From the NCBI GenBank assembly GCA_943736015.1, contig OX031059.1, positions 22,252,501 to 22,316,500 of the forward strand: a stretch of 64,000 nucleotides of DNA, written 5' to 3'. The position numbers were made by a program, and so were the translations under genes. The notes under the pieces were generated by a model that was not told the DNA's origin, did no database searches, and saw only the letters and a program-made list of their open reading frames with translations. Position 1 is the stretch's first letter, and each line of letters starts with the position of its first letter. This DNA is from Tridacna crocea. Taxonomy: Eukaryota; Mollusca; Bivalvia; Cardiida; Cardiidae. Below are positions 39,384 to 50,728 of the stretch, piece by piece.

Positions 39384-39954
39384 GTAAAGGAAGTTTTGGG
39401 TCTTTTTAATTATCAAGTAGGAATGAGGGTTACTGCAATGTTAAAAAAACATTCTACAGATGGGTGTAGGCTGTAAGTATGATACTGTAACAAAAGACTC
39501 TAGAAATAGGGATGCAATAACATACTTGGAGAAAACCCTAGTATGAGGTACAATAAAAAAGTTCTTGGCTCTATATACTTTGATTCAGTACCATCCAGTT
39601 CAATTTAATTCACAATCTGATAGAAGATTTTCAGTTGAGAAAATAGGCTTTGGACATTTCCTACAACACCAGTAGGTCACTGTTAAAAGAGACAAGGGTG
39701 TGTCAAACTGACTCAAGGTCTGCTCTAGCACTTGCAGGACCATGTACCTACTCACAATTCACAAGTTGCTATGGCTGCTATGAATGAGTAAGGCTATAGA
39801 AATTGGTCATAAATAGCTCCTAATTCAGATCATTTATCTAACACTCATTTCATCAACACCCACCAAAATGATTCAGCATGTGACACACATTTTTATTTGG
39901 GGCGGAAATAGTGTACAGGGAACTCAATCTCCAGGAAATCCCCTTCCCGAGTCA
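39384..39954. other. Intergenic stretch upstream of AQR
   Basis: No gene, no recognised repeat. Could carry AQR regulatory sequence; nothing specific is identifiable. Confidence 0.4.
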
Positions 39955-39962
39955 CCTCAAAA

Positions 39963-40112
39963 GGAAACAGGACGTTTCGCCCCCAAGACGTTTCCCCCTG
40001 GTCGTTTCACCCCTGGTCGTTTCGCCTCTATTTTTCACCCCTAGTCGTTTCGCCCCCAGACCCTAGTCGTTTTGCCCCCAAACCATTTCCTTCCCTAGTC
40101 GTTTCGTCCCCA
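39963..40112 (+). repeat. FB1 left inverted repeat
   Basis: Seven or eight irregular copies of a CTAGTCGTTTCGCCCC-type unit, including the variant AAACCATTTCC that recurs in the right repeat. Confidence 0.8.
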
Positions 40113-41160
40113 AAATAATCTAAAGAGAGAAAGAGAGAAGCAGAGAGACAATGAGCACCTTAAGAGAATAATGCTTTAAAGATTCTTGAATGATAGTGTA
40201 TATTAAGAATTATTACATTAATTCAATTCATAATTTTCTGAAAAGAAGAAGAAAGAAAATATATATACATACATGTTTACCGATGTAAGTGTCCTTGATA
40301 GTCTTTTGATACAATAAACTGAAGTACTAAGGTTTTTCATCGATACTGTTCATCACCTTGTTTATTTGGTTGAGACTGAATGAGTTATTAATCACACAAT
40401 GTTTTTTGTGCAATGAATGCGACTAATGCTGAGGTGTGAAAACGCATGCTTTATGCAAAATTAAATTTCTTTAATAACATCAGCTAGATTTTTTTTAACC
40501 AAAAAGTAAAATGAAAAATCATGACAAGAAAAAACTAGACTGAATTACATAAATATACTGATATAACTGCTGTTGTATAGTTATGAAATAGACTCATCAT
40601 ATCCAAAGGAAACGTGAATGTCCGTCAATAGTTCATATATACCTGTATATTTAAAAAAGCAAATCCTAGATTAAGGTTAAATTCAGAACAAGAAAAAATA
40701 AGGGAAAGAATCATTTAGAATTGTGTACCCTTTTGTCACGATGCTGATCACCTATGTATTGAGGACACAAAAATGATGCTCCTCATGACGCCGACCTGAT
40801 CTCGGTCTTTACCTCTCTTTCACCTTCTAGGTTATTTTTTTTAAAAAATTAATGACACCCAAAATTGTTTTCTGCTTGAAAGAGTCCACTGTGTTGCTGG
40901 TCAAAAGACTGTCACTTGCCGTCATAATCCTATTTGGCCTAATTATAAACTCGTTAATTACGTATTACGCAATCTCTGTCATTTTGACTTTGCTACTGTG
41001 AAGTCGCTTAATTGATTACGTAATCCTTTGTCACATTATGCATTACTTTCAATATTGTCTGCAACAATTTTTATCAAAAGGTATAGATGTATTTATATAT
41101 CTTTATGTAGAAATACAAATGTGTAAAGAGATTTCACTGTCTTGATTTATCATTTATACT

Positions 41161-41560
41161 TCTGAGGTTCATCAGAAAAAGGGGTTGATATTATAAGAAA
41201 AGTTGTGAACTTCAATCCAGATTGCGTCCTTCTGTCCATCTCTCCGTTCGCCCGAAGCCATTTCTCCACAACCCCTGAACTAAATTAGATGAAACTTCAT
41301 ATATGAAGGGTATTGCGCCGACGTATTTTTCTCGGTTTTCCAATTTGTTGCTATGTCATGGAAAAAGGGGGTTTCTTATAAAAAAAAAAAAAAAAATCCA
41401 ATTCCTACTAATAACTCCGTCAGTTTTCGTCAAAATTTCATGAATCTTCGCATTCATATTTTTTATGAAAAGTTTCAACATGCCCCCATTTTTTATCTAT
41501 GCAAAACTATTTTACGGGAAAAGGGTGCTTAATGTCTGATAAGTTGTTGCCCTTATTGCC
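41161..41560. repeat. Possible tandem-core relic inside FB1
   Basis: CATGGAAAAAGGGGGTTTC and TTCGTCAAAATTTCATGAA resemble the type 3 core; a 15-base A run lies near 41379-41396. Confidence 0.4.
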
Positions 41561-42205
41561 CTTAGTAAATTGAACATTGGCAAATGCTGTTTGGCAGACG
41601 GGACCAAACACAAGTAGCCTGTTTCACCCCACCCTCCTCTCCTGTGACCAACAACTATTTACCGACAGCCTTCACTTTCCTAAACAGAGACCTGTTCGGG
41701 GAGCATAATCCGTCTACGATGGCTCTAGTTTTCCTCTTTATTATTTCCATGTACAAAAAAACAAAAAAAGGGGAGGTGATTTGGTAAAATGCAATAACCG
41801 TTGATAGCCTGGTACTTGCAAGAAAGCAATTTAAAGCAATGTGGAAAAAAGGTAAATGCTGGTTACCAGTATTTACTGCTCTTTTCATTGAATAAGACTA
41901 TTCAGACACTAACATCACAATTTGAGCAACTCTTGATTCTTCCTTTTTTTTCTGTCAGTAACCGAAAAATTGGCTGTTGTAAAGCTAGGGTGATAAGTTT
42001 CTTTCATTAATAGATGCTTTTTGCTTTCTTTTTAATGTAACAATTTTTACCCTTTTACCACACGAATATGAATTAAATTTTTTAAAAGGATCTCATTGTC
42101 TAAATTATGCAAATGTTAAACAAACAAATGCACATTGTGTTTAACATTGTCCTGCTATTAAAAATTTATAAAAGTTCTAAGGTGGAATTCAGCTTTTCTT
42201 GAACA

Positions 42206-42359
42206 GGGGGCGAAACGACTAGGGGGGAAACAACCGGGGGGGGGGGCGAAACGACCAGTAGGGGCGAAACGACCAGGGGGGGAACGACCTGGGGGGAAAC
42301 GTCTTGGAGGCGAAACGACTAGGGGAGGAAATGGTTTTGGGGCGAAACGTCCCGGATCC
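42206..42359 (-). repeat. FB1 right inverted repeat
   Basis: Reverse complement of the left repeat, with GGGGCGAAACGACTAGGGG units and a G-run at about 42237-42247. Confidence 0.8.
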
Positions 42360-42367
42360 CCTCAAAT

Positions 42368-43239
42368 ATGGCAGAACATTTTATTCTACTTTTGGTCAAT
42401 AACTTACAATATGACTTCAATACCGTTTAGAAGAGACTTTGATGAAGCTGAAAAAGAGATGTGATCTTGTAAATCAAGTATGACGCTTCACGCGAAAACT
42501 GATGATTTTTACTAAATATTGTCGATATCTTGTAATCTATCCTGGGGCAGATTGTGCAAAAATAATATTTTTTACCAAAGCTAAGGATCCTTAGATAAGT
42601 AAAGAATATATAGACATACACCGGTGACTTTTGTCTACATCCCTGAAAACGTTTAATGACGATCACTTTTCCATTGGACGCTTGAAAATATAACGGTCGA
42701 GCGGTTTAATCACTTTGAAGAAGGATGTTTATTCTGCGAGACAGCATGCCAGCATTTGATTAAGTGATTCAAGCAGGGATCGTAAATTTACGATCCTGAT
42801 TTAAGTCATCTCTGGTACGATTTGGGCCTTTTTTTCATTTGAGATACCCTTCTGCGCTTATTCACAATTGTCAAATGGACGTTACATAGCGAATATTCCT
42901 TTACAACAGCGAATATGGATGTTATAGGCTGCTCAATCAGGCGGGGCATGCGAGATCATGCGCAAAAATCATGAGATGGTAGCCTGTGATATATGAATGT
43001 TGACGACCTCCGTACCGGAGATACAACGCGTATCAGCTTGTAAAATAAGGAGTGATCTAGTTTAGTTTAACACTTTAACCCTACAATATAGCCCGTAAAC
43101 ATTCATAGTTTATAGGCTACCATTTCATTTACAAGGCAGTGAGTAATATTGCCAAGGGTGGAAAACAGATCAGAAGAACTACCCAAATAGATTTTACGAG
43201 AGAGAGAGGTGGGGATCATCGACTTGAAAATATGCAAAA

Positions 43240-43272
<33 letters not shown>

Positions 43273-43777
43273 CTTAATTCCAATTAAAGGTTTTTTTTAC
43301 ATGTGCAAGCAGCATTATTCAGGCTCTACCCATAGGTGACAATGAACTGCAATGAAAAAAAAAAGACTCGTACAAGTTAAGGATAGATCTAATCATGCGA
43401 AAACTATGATAATATTTTCGATCCCGTATTTCATGTTCATCTGTAATCTTTTTCTTTTCTCTAATTTTGTGTGTGCATGTGTGAAACCAGATAAATTATT
43501 TTGCATCTTTTTTTTTTGGAACTACTTAACTGCCCACTATTACCAGTTTTCAAGATAACCATTCAAACCCCTCTGCAACTCCTTATCTAATAAGTATTGA
43601 CTCGTACAATCTGCTTAATGCCCCCAAATCTTAAAAATAGTAACAACTGTTGTATGTATGTTGAATTAATGAAACAGACTACTAGTATATAATGAGTACG
43701 TCCGCTGATTATATTGTACCTACTCTTATCAATTGCTTAGCGTAGTTATTATCATGTTATTTGGTAAATACGGTATC
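42368..43777. other. Intergenic stretch between FB1 and FB2
   Basis: No gene recognised. Holds a T-run of about 30 bases (about 43242-43272). The interval 42690-43060 is less AT-rich and has the self-complementary TCGTAAATTTACGA (42780-42793). Confidence 0.4.
43242..43272. repeat. Poly-T tract
   Basis: Uninterrupted T-run of about 30. A second lies at about 44360-44394 and would read as a poly-A tail on the minus strand. Confidence 0.9.
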
Positions 43778-43896
43778 AGGAGAACTCGTACCCTGGAGAA
43801 CTCGTACCCTTGAGAACTCGTACCCCAATCTCAAGGGTACGAGTTCTCCAGAGAAGTCGTACCCTGGGTACGAGTTCTCTAAAGAACTCGTACCCC
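43778..43896 (+). repeat. FB2 left inverted repeat
   Basis: Three direct GAGAACTCGTACCC units, then inverted and direct units. The block can itself form a hairpin (GGGTACGAGTTCTC opposite GAGAACTCGTACCC). Confidence 0.75.
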
Positions 43897-44358
43897 CACT
43901 AATATTTTTATGCCATATGTAGATTTTTTCCCCTTGTACATGTGCTGAAAAGACAAATAAAGTAAAGAAACCTGTGTCTTCTCATGCAGTGTATGTTGTA
44001 TTTGATGTAAAAATCGTACAGAAAACATTTATGAACCAGAAATAAATTGTATTCAACTGAAAAATCATTAGTAGAACTAATTTTTTATCTATTCAATTCT
44101 TCGGATAGCCTTCACTTGAATTCAACTTTTGACTTGATGTTTGATGTTGTTTTGTGTAAGGACGGTCTAGGAATCAGTTTTTGATTGGATTAGAAATATG
44201 TTGAATGGAAGGAGTTGATAAAATGAACACAGAATTAATCAAATTTCCACACCTGGTGAAAAGGCACATTTCCTGAGAGAGCAAGAAAGGTGTGATTTTC
44301 ACAATGATAAAATTACTGTACATGCTAAGTTTCTTAAGTGTTAATCCTATTATAGTTG

Positions 44359-44393
<35 letters not shown>

Positions 44394-44717
44394 CAGATTT
44401 TTATATATGTATTGTATTTGTAAATATTTATTCTATATTTCATGCTATATTACTGTAAAATGATCAATGGCAAAATTCTTTTGCTGAATACCAAATAAAT
44501 TCATTTTGAGTTTGAGTTGATTTTGTAAAATAATTGCAGTATTCAATATTGAAACTTTAATTTAACGCTACAATCATAACGGTTAGTAAAGAACAAGATC
44601 AATATGCAAAAAATGCAGTCTGAGCTTGGATTTACACCATCAAAATTCTTAGCCAAACCTTTCAGAAAAAAATATTTTCTTAATTTTAGTGAGTCGTCGA
44701 CGAAGTCCCCTGTATAC

Positions 44718-44731
44718 TTTTGGCGCCAAAA
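44718..44731. promoter_or_regulatory. Palindromic TTTTGGCGCCAAAA, E2F-like site
   Basis: A 14-bp perfect palindrome matching two inverted E2F half-sites (TTTGGCGC). Nearby are GATTGG (44754) and CCAAT (about 44818), with TGACATCA at 44768-44775. The cluster could be a promoter; no transcript start is placed, and it lies inside FB2. Confidence 0.3.
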
Positions 44732-44899
44732 GAGTTCAGCACGTAGGGTAATGATTGGAAAAATCAGTGACATCATTTGTCCAAAATCTTTCACGGTGAA
44801 AACGACGAATAGATGGGCCAATCGAGAAGCTTATTAGCTTATGCACATAATTTGTGCATTAGGCCTCGACATACTTTATGAACTTCAATACAAAAATAC

Positions 44900-45320
44900 C
44901 TCTGTTGAATCGCTTGTAAGTCGAAAATTTCATATAAGCCATCTGAAGAAGCTTTCAAAATTGTTTGAGAAGGTAATAAGACACATGGAAAAAGGAAACC
45001 ATGTTGGTTATTTGATTTTGATTGGGTACAGACGTATTTATTTATCGGACTGAAAGGGTGGAAAAAAATTGTGGGAAAACAAGAAAAAGCTGGTTATATA
45101 AGCACCCTCCCCTTTTTTCCAACATTTTCAAAAACTATCTCCCACAGAGTGGTATCTAGCAACACAGCACTATTTGGATCCATCAAGATTCAAAGGGTTA
45201 GATTTCTTCTTTTAATGTTACATAATAAAGAACCGGTTATAATCATTTAATTTTTTTCCAACAATGTTTATATAAGTCTTATACCTCGTAAAACCATGCC
45301 ATTGGTTGGTAAAGGGTTAA
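44900..45320 (-). mobile_element. Decayed TTAA-MITE pieces inside FB2
   Basis: 45060-45130 keeps AAAATTGTGGGAAAACAAGA and 45250-45319 keeps the end GGTTGGTAAAGGGTTAA. Very diverged. Confidence 0.45.
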
Positions 45321-45767
45321 GAGTCCTTTTGAAGAACTATACAGGTTTAAATGGTGGTAAATGGCAAGTGTGCACAATCATGTTTATATCACACCTGATA
45401 TGTGACTTCCCTGTACCCGACACCTTTGACTCCTTTAAAAAAATTGGCAAACTCCATTGACGAACCTAAAAATATCTAGACAAGCTTTTAAAAAAACCTA
45501 TCTTCGAATTATAAGATGAGTCCAGATTATGTAGATCTTACTGATAATTTTATCTTTCTTGAATTTACCTGCCCATTTACCTTACTTCCTTTTCATTTTA
45601 ATATATGAAACATCCTGTTACAAAACTGATATTCTACTACAAATACCCGTTACCAATGCTTGATTATTTTGTAACTTACTCATTTAAAAAAAAAGAGATA
45701 AAATGAAAATCTTCAATTCACCAAAATCTGAATGATATATGTACAAATTTATCCCCAAAATATTTGT

Positions 45768-45893
45768 AGGGTATGAGTTCTCTGGAGAATTCGTACCCAG
45801 GGTACGAGTTCTGCAGAGAACTCGTACCCTTCACATTGGGGTACGAGTTTTCCAGAGTACGAGTTCTCCAGGGTACGAGTTCTCTAGCAACTC
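45768..45893 (-). repeat. FB2 right inverted repeat
   Basis: Mirror of the left block with about a dozen substitutions; ends GGGTACGAGTTCTCTAG. Confidence 0.75.
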
Positions 45894-46002
45894 AGCACTA
45901 TTTGTGTTACTTCGATATGTACAATCTCCCAAAAACATACAATAGCAACAAACTTTGGAAACCTTTTGTACACCCAAAATAGGCACGCGTAAACACACAA
46001 AG

Positions 46003-46027
46003 ACAGAGAGAGAGAGAGAGAGAGACG
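46003..46027. repeat. (GA)n microsatellite
   Basis: About 12 GA units within ACAGAGAGAG...GAGACGGAG. Confidence 0.9.
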
Positions 46028-46171
46028 GAGAGTTCCCTGTCTGCCTAGAACTTGAAAAGATTAATTCAGTATTTTTTCTAATGTTATTTAAAAACACTAT
46101 ATAGATTATACTTATGCATAAAAAGAAAATAAACACGAGTACATTCCATTTTCAGAGTACCGGTATTTATT

Positions 46172-47370
46172 TCCTGGCTCTTCTGAGCACAAAGTGCTAA
46201 AAGTAAGATTTTGTAGCTTAGCTGTGTCTGGTGTCCGTCGCCGATCGTCCGTCGTGTGCCGTTGACTTTTACCTTGTATACATGTATACGCTCTAGAGGC
46301 CACATTTTACGTCCGATACTCATGTAACTTGGTCAGAATGTTTGTCTGGGTGATATCTCGGACGAATTTGAAACTTGATCACATTGGATCAAAACCTATA
46401 GGTCCATAGGTCAAATCTTAGAAAAAACATTGTGTACGCTCTAGAGGCCACATTTTCATTCTCGGACGTCTTTGAAAATGGGTCATATCGGGTCAAAAAC
46501 TAGGTCACTAGGTCAAATCTTAGGAGCTTGTGTAAGCTCTTGGACCACATTTCAACTAGAAAAAATTTGAAAGTTTATAAGAGTGTATGTCTTTATGCTA
46601 TCTTTAATGAATTTGAAAATGGGTCACATTGGGTCAAAAGCTAGGTCATTAGGTCAGTTCTCAGAAAAAGTGTGTACGCATTCTAGAGGCCTCATTTCAA
46701 TTCCTATACACTTTAAAGTTGGGCAAGATATTTTTTCTTTAAAAAGTTTGAAAATGGGTTATTAATGTCAGATCAGAAACAAGGTCACTGGCTCAAATCT
46801 AATAAAAGACAGTGTGTACTATAAAGGCAACATTTTCAGTCAGATACGCATGAAAGCTTGTCAGAAAGTTTGTCATAACAATAGATCTTAAATGAGTTTG
46901 AGAAAGGTTCACATTAGGTCAAAAACTAGGTCACCAGGTCAAGCGATTAAAATAGCTTACAAGTGCAGCTCTAGAACAACTTTCCTTCTTCAGTGCTTAT
47001 GAAAATTAATCAGAATGATTGTCTCAATGATCAATGTGATGAAATTGAAAATGAGAAATATTGATTAAAAACCTAGGTTGCCATTATGTCAAACCTTGGA
47101 AAAGCCATCTGTACACTCTAGAGGTCACATTTTCTGTAAAGGCCACTGATAAAAGGTGGTCAAAATATCTTTGTTGGAAAATGAGCCATATTTGGTTTAA
47201 AAGTAGATCACTGGGAGGATCTGTGCAAGCCAGATGCCAAATTTTTAGTCCCATCATGTTAAAAGTTTGGTAGAATGTTTGACAAAATATATGGAGAGAT
47301 TGAAAGTAGGGCATGTTTGGTTAAAGGCTCAGGTGAGCGACGTCAGGGCCATCATGGCCCTTCATTTATT
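46172..47370 (-). mobile_element. Tandem-core element, type 4
   Basis: Read on the minus strand it starts at the palindrome GGGCCATGATGGCCC (47362-47348) and runs through TCGCTCACCTGAG. It then carries degenerate cores containing GGTCACTAGGTCAAATCTTA and CTCTAGAGGCCACATTTT, and ends near the hairpin AGCACTTTGTGCT (about 46199-46187). A GTCCG-rich tract lies at 46230-46260. Same architecture as types 1-3, but not inside a MITE. Confidence 0.65.
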
Positions 47371-47375
47371 TTGTC

Positions 47376-47741
47376 AAAACCCTTTCGGTTAATACCGGTA
47401 GCTTCGACAGCTAATTTTTTCTCCAAATAATACATTATCAGATCATCCTCTGTCAATTATACTAAACAATGTGTGCATGAACTCTGCATAATTCAAAGTA
47501 ATATTCCTTCATATTTTCAGATATCTGTAAGTCATAAAGACCCGTTGTCTTCTGCTATGTGGGTTTTTTTTTTTAAATACACACGAGCGCAAAGAGACCC
47601 GCAGAGTAATCGTGACTGATGAAAACCGGTGTTAACATAAATTTCGTCTTGCTATCGTTTTTACAGAAACTGAGGTAAAAATATTTCTCCGAACTGTTCC
47701 TCCTTTGCCCAAGATAAAGCACCATTACTAATGAAACTTAC
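47376..47741. other. Intergenic stretch
   Basis: No repeat recognised; downstream side of the unrecognised exon at 47742-47924. Confidence 0.35.
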
Positions 47742-47924
47742 TGAAAATTGATCTATGAATTTCAATGTTGCATTTTTCATTTGGCCGATTTCAAGATCTT
47801 GAAATTTTAATTCAAATCTGTGAACAATGGATTTATTAATCTCCTCGATATTGTAATAACTGCACACGTTTTGTTCGAGCAGCCGACGTATCATGTGTGT
47901 AAACTTTGATCTTCTAATCTGCAT
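47742..47924 (-). CDS. Unrecognised possible first coding exon
   Basis: A 61-codon open stretch from ATG (47924) to a strong TCA|GTAAGT donor, phase 0. It begins MQIRRSKFTHMIRRLLEQNV and contains ELKFQDLEIGQMKNATLKF. Composition looks protein-like and non-repetitive, and it lies outside the recognised repeats. CACGTG and a reversed CCAAT box lie 15-25 bp upstream. I do not recognise the family and see no second exon toward AQR. It cannot extend the AQR N-terminus: frames entering the candidate AQR 5' acceptors hit stops. It may belong to an unrelated minus-strand gene or be a chance frame. Confidence 0.35.
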
Positions 47925-48309
47925 ACGTATAATTGGACACGTGTTGTTAATGGACCCTTTAAGTAGCTATACATAGTCATTTACTCTCACTTGTCAACTA
48001 GAATTTAGTGTGAGAATTGTTTTCTATACTGACTTTCCTTTTTTTTCATTTTTGAATACGAAGGAAGGTGTCTCAACTTATTAAAATGCGGATTAAGTGG
48101 TGAGATCTTTTCTGTTATTTTTACTTTTAAACTAACTTCCTGGTTTTTATTAATTAATCTTAAGAATCGGACAGACTACATTTGCATGATAGAGTGGTGT
48201 TATTGTTTGTTTTGTACTTGGAAGAATCATAATATTACTTTAGTGGACAAACATTATTATGATGGGAAACACAGTCTATTTTTATATGAGGAAATCGCTC
48301 ATTTACATA

Positions 48310-48613
48310 TTTGAAATACAGATGAAGCTTCAAACATAGCGTTTGAAGAAGACTTTATGGAAAATAATTATATGTTTCTTATGTTATGGAATTTAAGCGT
48401 CATTTGTCATGTTCCAGTCACTTAACATTCCCACAGTGCTCTCTTAATTTCTGGTGCAAAATCTAAAAATACCTTAAGAGGCTACGTAGCCCTTAAGGGA
48501 ATTCAATGATTCTTAATTATTGATGATTTGCAGGGTTTTTTTTTTTTCATCTAAATTTCATTGGTATATATTTGTTTTCATTTGATAAGATGTGAAAAAT
48601 CTAAATACCCACC
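48310..48613. repeat. Inverted copy of the 34.0-34.3 kb repeat
   Basis: Shares GATGAAGCTTCAAAC, TTAAGCGTCATTTGTCATG, AGAGGCTACGTAGCCCTTA and GAAAAATCTAAATACCCACC with the reverse of 34026-34350. Confidence 0.7.
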
Positions 48614-49299
48614 TTTTTAGAAAAAAAAAATGTGGTCATCTTCTGGAATAAAAATGTTCATCTGGAACTAAAAGGCAAGACAACAGACAGGTTCTGTAAA
48701 TTAGAGTAAATTGATTGGATGTTTCTGTTAAAAAAAGGCAGTTATATAATGTTATGTTTTTCACACCCGAAATTATGGCTCTGTTATGTTCAAAGTTTAA
48801 TTATTTCATTTGCACTTTCCCATCTGAAAAGGTTGTCATAAGTCAAAATTCAAAAACTTCAAATCCTGGATGCATTTTATTTCCTGTTTGAGTGTATAAT
48901 TGACTATGAGTTTTTTTTTTTTTTATCATTCCACTTTCTTTTGTGTTGTAATTCTCAAATTATGCTTCTTTTTGTTCTTAAATTGCACAGGATGGCAGAG
49001 CTATTATTATTAGAATTGTATCAAGACACTGTGCAGGTTTTGTCACGCTGGTCAGCCATAGTCCACCGCTTATATTAAAATTCATTTGATCCATTCTCTG
49101 GCAAAAGAGGACTTAATCCATCAACGTGATGCATTCTACCATGAAAGACATCACATAATTATGGATCTCTAAAAATCTTTTTTTTTTTCAGACTACCGAC
49201 TGTATCTTGAGGTAGGCAGTCCTTCCACATATGGAAAACTGATAAACAGCGAAATGCTTTTGCCCAGATCAATAAACCCAGGCTGACCTGGGTCAATTT
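48614..49299. other. Intergenic stretch
   Basis: AT-rich with T-runs (48911-48924, 49177-49189). The 49091-49165 segment resembles 30056-30140. No gene. Confidence 0.4.
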
Positions 49300-49455
49300 T
49301 GTTTAAATTAGTAATAAAAACCCCTTTTCACAGAGCATGGCCCATTTCATACTGTTCAAATTAGTAATAAAAACCCCTTTTCACAGAGCATGGCCCATTT
49401 CATACTGTTCAAATTAGTAATAATAAAAAAAACACTCGTCACACAGGGCTTCCCC
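49300..49455. repeat. Tandem array of a 53-bp repeat, two and a half copies
   Basis: CACAGAGCATGGCCCATTTC begins at 49329 and 49382; each unit ends TTCAAATTAGTAATAAAAA. A degraded third copy follows. Confidence 0.88.
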
Positions 49456-50728
49456 TGCAAAGTTTAATTTTTGCGCCATCAAATTCGCCACTTCATAAAA
49501 ATTGGTGCCAGTAGGAGCCAACAGAGGTAGCCACATGGTGCTTAAGATACTTCAGTCCATTGGCCAATGCAAAAGCTTCTAAATACATTGCTCAATAGTG
49601 CTGTAAAAGCTTACTTACGTTTCTTTTTCCCCAATCATTTCAAGGTTTTGACCTGCAGGGACATAGAATTTCTATTTAAAAAGTAATACAGCTCCTTAAT
49701 TCTATGACTGCCAATCTGTTAGAATTTCGTCAGTATTTAAGAAATTCAGGAAGAAATTTGGGATTGTGTGGTGAAGGGTTACAACATCATTTCTTTTATC
49801 CTAAAGAATACTTAGGTTTAATTTTTTAAAAGGTCCGTTTATTCCGGTCTTTCCTCTCAGTATGAGTGTCCTATATAGTTACTTGTTCCTGTACTATCAC
49901 TAAGACAAAGTGGCCTACAAAGTGTAATCCCCCCCTTTCATTCAGCATTTTCATATCATAAAATCATCGTGTTTTTACTCATTATTAGACATGTTTTAGC
50001 ACCTACTTTAGAGTTATATACATATATTTGTGTAAACTTACTGTTTAAAGTCATCATCAAAGCTAAAGACAGTCTGAAATGCTTTTGATCAGACAACGTC
50101 AAACTGACATGTTGTTATGTCATGGGTTTTCACGGTTTTTCGACGATCCATTTTTTCGTATCAGTTAATTTTCAGAAATTGTTTTCGGCATTATTGTGCA
50201 TACAATTTTCGGTATATGTAGCAACTAACTCCAAAATCTGTCATTTTTACGCTGGATAAACAGATCTATACCATTATCATGTTTTTCATTAACAACATCA
50301 ATAAATACACACGACAAATTTCTAGCCAGTGAAAGGATGTAGACTAGGTAACCAGGTAAGGCATACTGAAGGCGTGGCTTTAGAAATTATCGGTGGCGAC
50401 TAAATCTTGTATCTTGATAACTGATTGCTTTGATACAAGATTGCTCAAAGGGGCGTAACGAAATATTGATATATGATTGTTTAGCAGTGGTGTGTGTGCA
50501 AACTTGTATGGTGTGTAATTTAGACAAGACTGTTAATGAATGCCAGCCTGATAAGGTGTGATAAACGGTTACGCGGCCTTCCTTTACACTTGATACATAC
50601 GGTGTATGTCAGAGGACAGTTTATAGACATTTACTTGTCGCCAATACATTCGCCAGTGCTTCATTTTTGGTGCCATTTTTTCCGAATTTTCGCATTTGGC
50701 GCCACTGGCGATCGACAGCGGGAGCCCT
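49456..50728. other. Intergenic stretch between the two tandem arrays
   Basis: Contains one MITE end fragment (GGGATTGTGTGGTGAAGGGT, 49760-49780) and TTTGGCGCCACTGGCG at 50696-50711. No gene recognised. An RCN2 first exon could lie here or farther right; I cannot place it. Confidence 0.35.

Larger units (their letters stand above)
39963..42359. mobile_element. Fold-back element FB1 with CGTTTCGCCCC-unit inverted repeats
   Basis: About 2.4 kb bounded by inverted repeats of about 150 bp (39963-40112 and about 42206-42359). Each repeat is built from several GTCGTTTCGCCCC units. Left end is GGAAACAGGACGTTTCGCC, right end in reverse complement GGATCCGGGACGTTTCGCC. Flanks are CCTCAAAA (39955-39962) and CCTCAAAT (42360-42367), an 8-bp target duplication with one mismatch. 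The interior is AT-rich with no credible transposase frame and contains MITE relics near 41825-41885 and 42046-42075. The 8-bp duplication would fit hAT-like or P-like chemistry, but family is not assigned. Confidence 0.7.
43778..45893. mobile_element. Fold-back element FB2 with GAGAACTCGTACCC-unit inverted repeats
   Basis: The blocks 43778-43896 and 45768-45893 are inverted copies of each other along about 118 bp. Each consists of GAGAACTCGTACCC units in both orientations in the same order, including the spacer CCAATCTCAAGG/CCAATGTGAAGG. The 1.87-kb interior has T-runs (44360-44394), TTTTGGCGCCAAAA (44718-44731) and degenerate MITE pieces but no long frame. I found no clear target duplication. 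Confidence 0.55.

Noticed and set aside
44604-44837. Frames on both strands around 44.6-44.8 kb
   Set aside because: Short, overlapping on opposite strands, with no protein family recognised; the region looks regulatory or repetitive.
39001-47924. The 47742-47924 exon as an alternative first exon of AQR
   Set aside because: Joining it in phase 0 to either candidate acceptor upstream of the AQR ATG meets an in-frame stop before the start codon.
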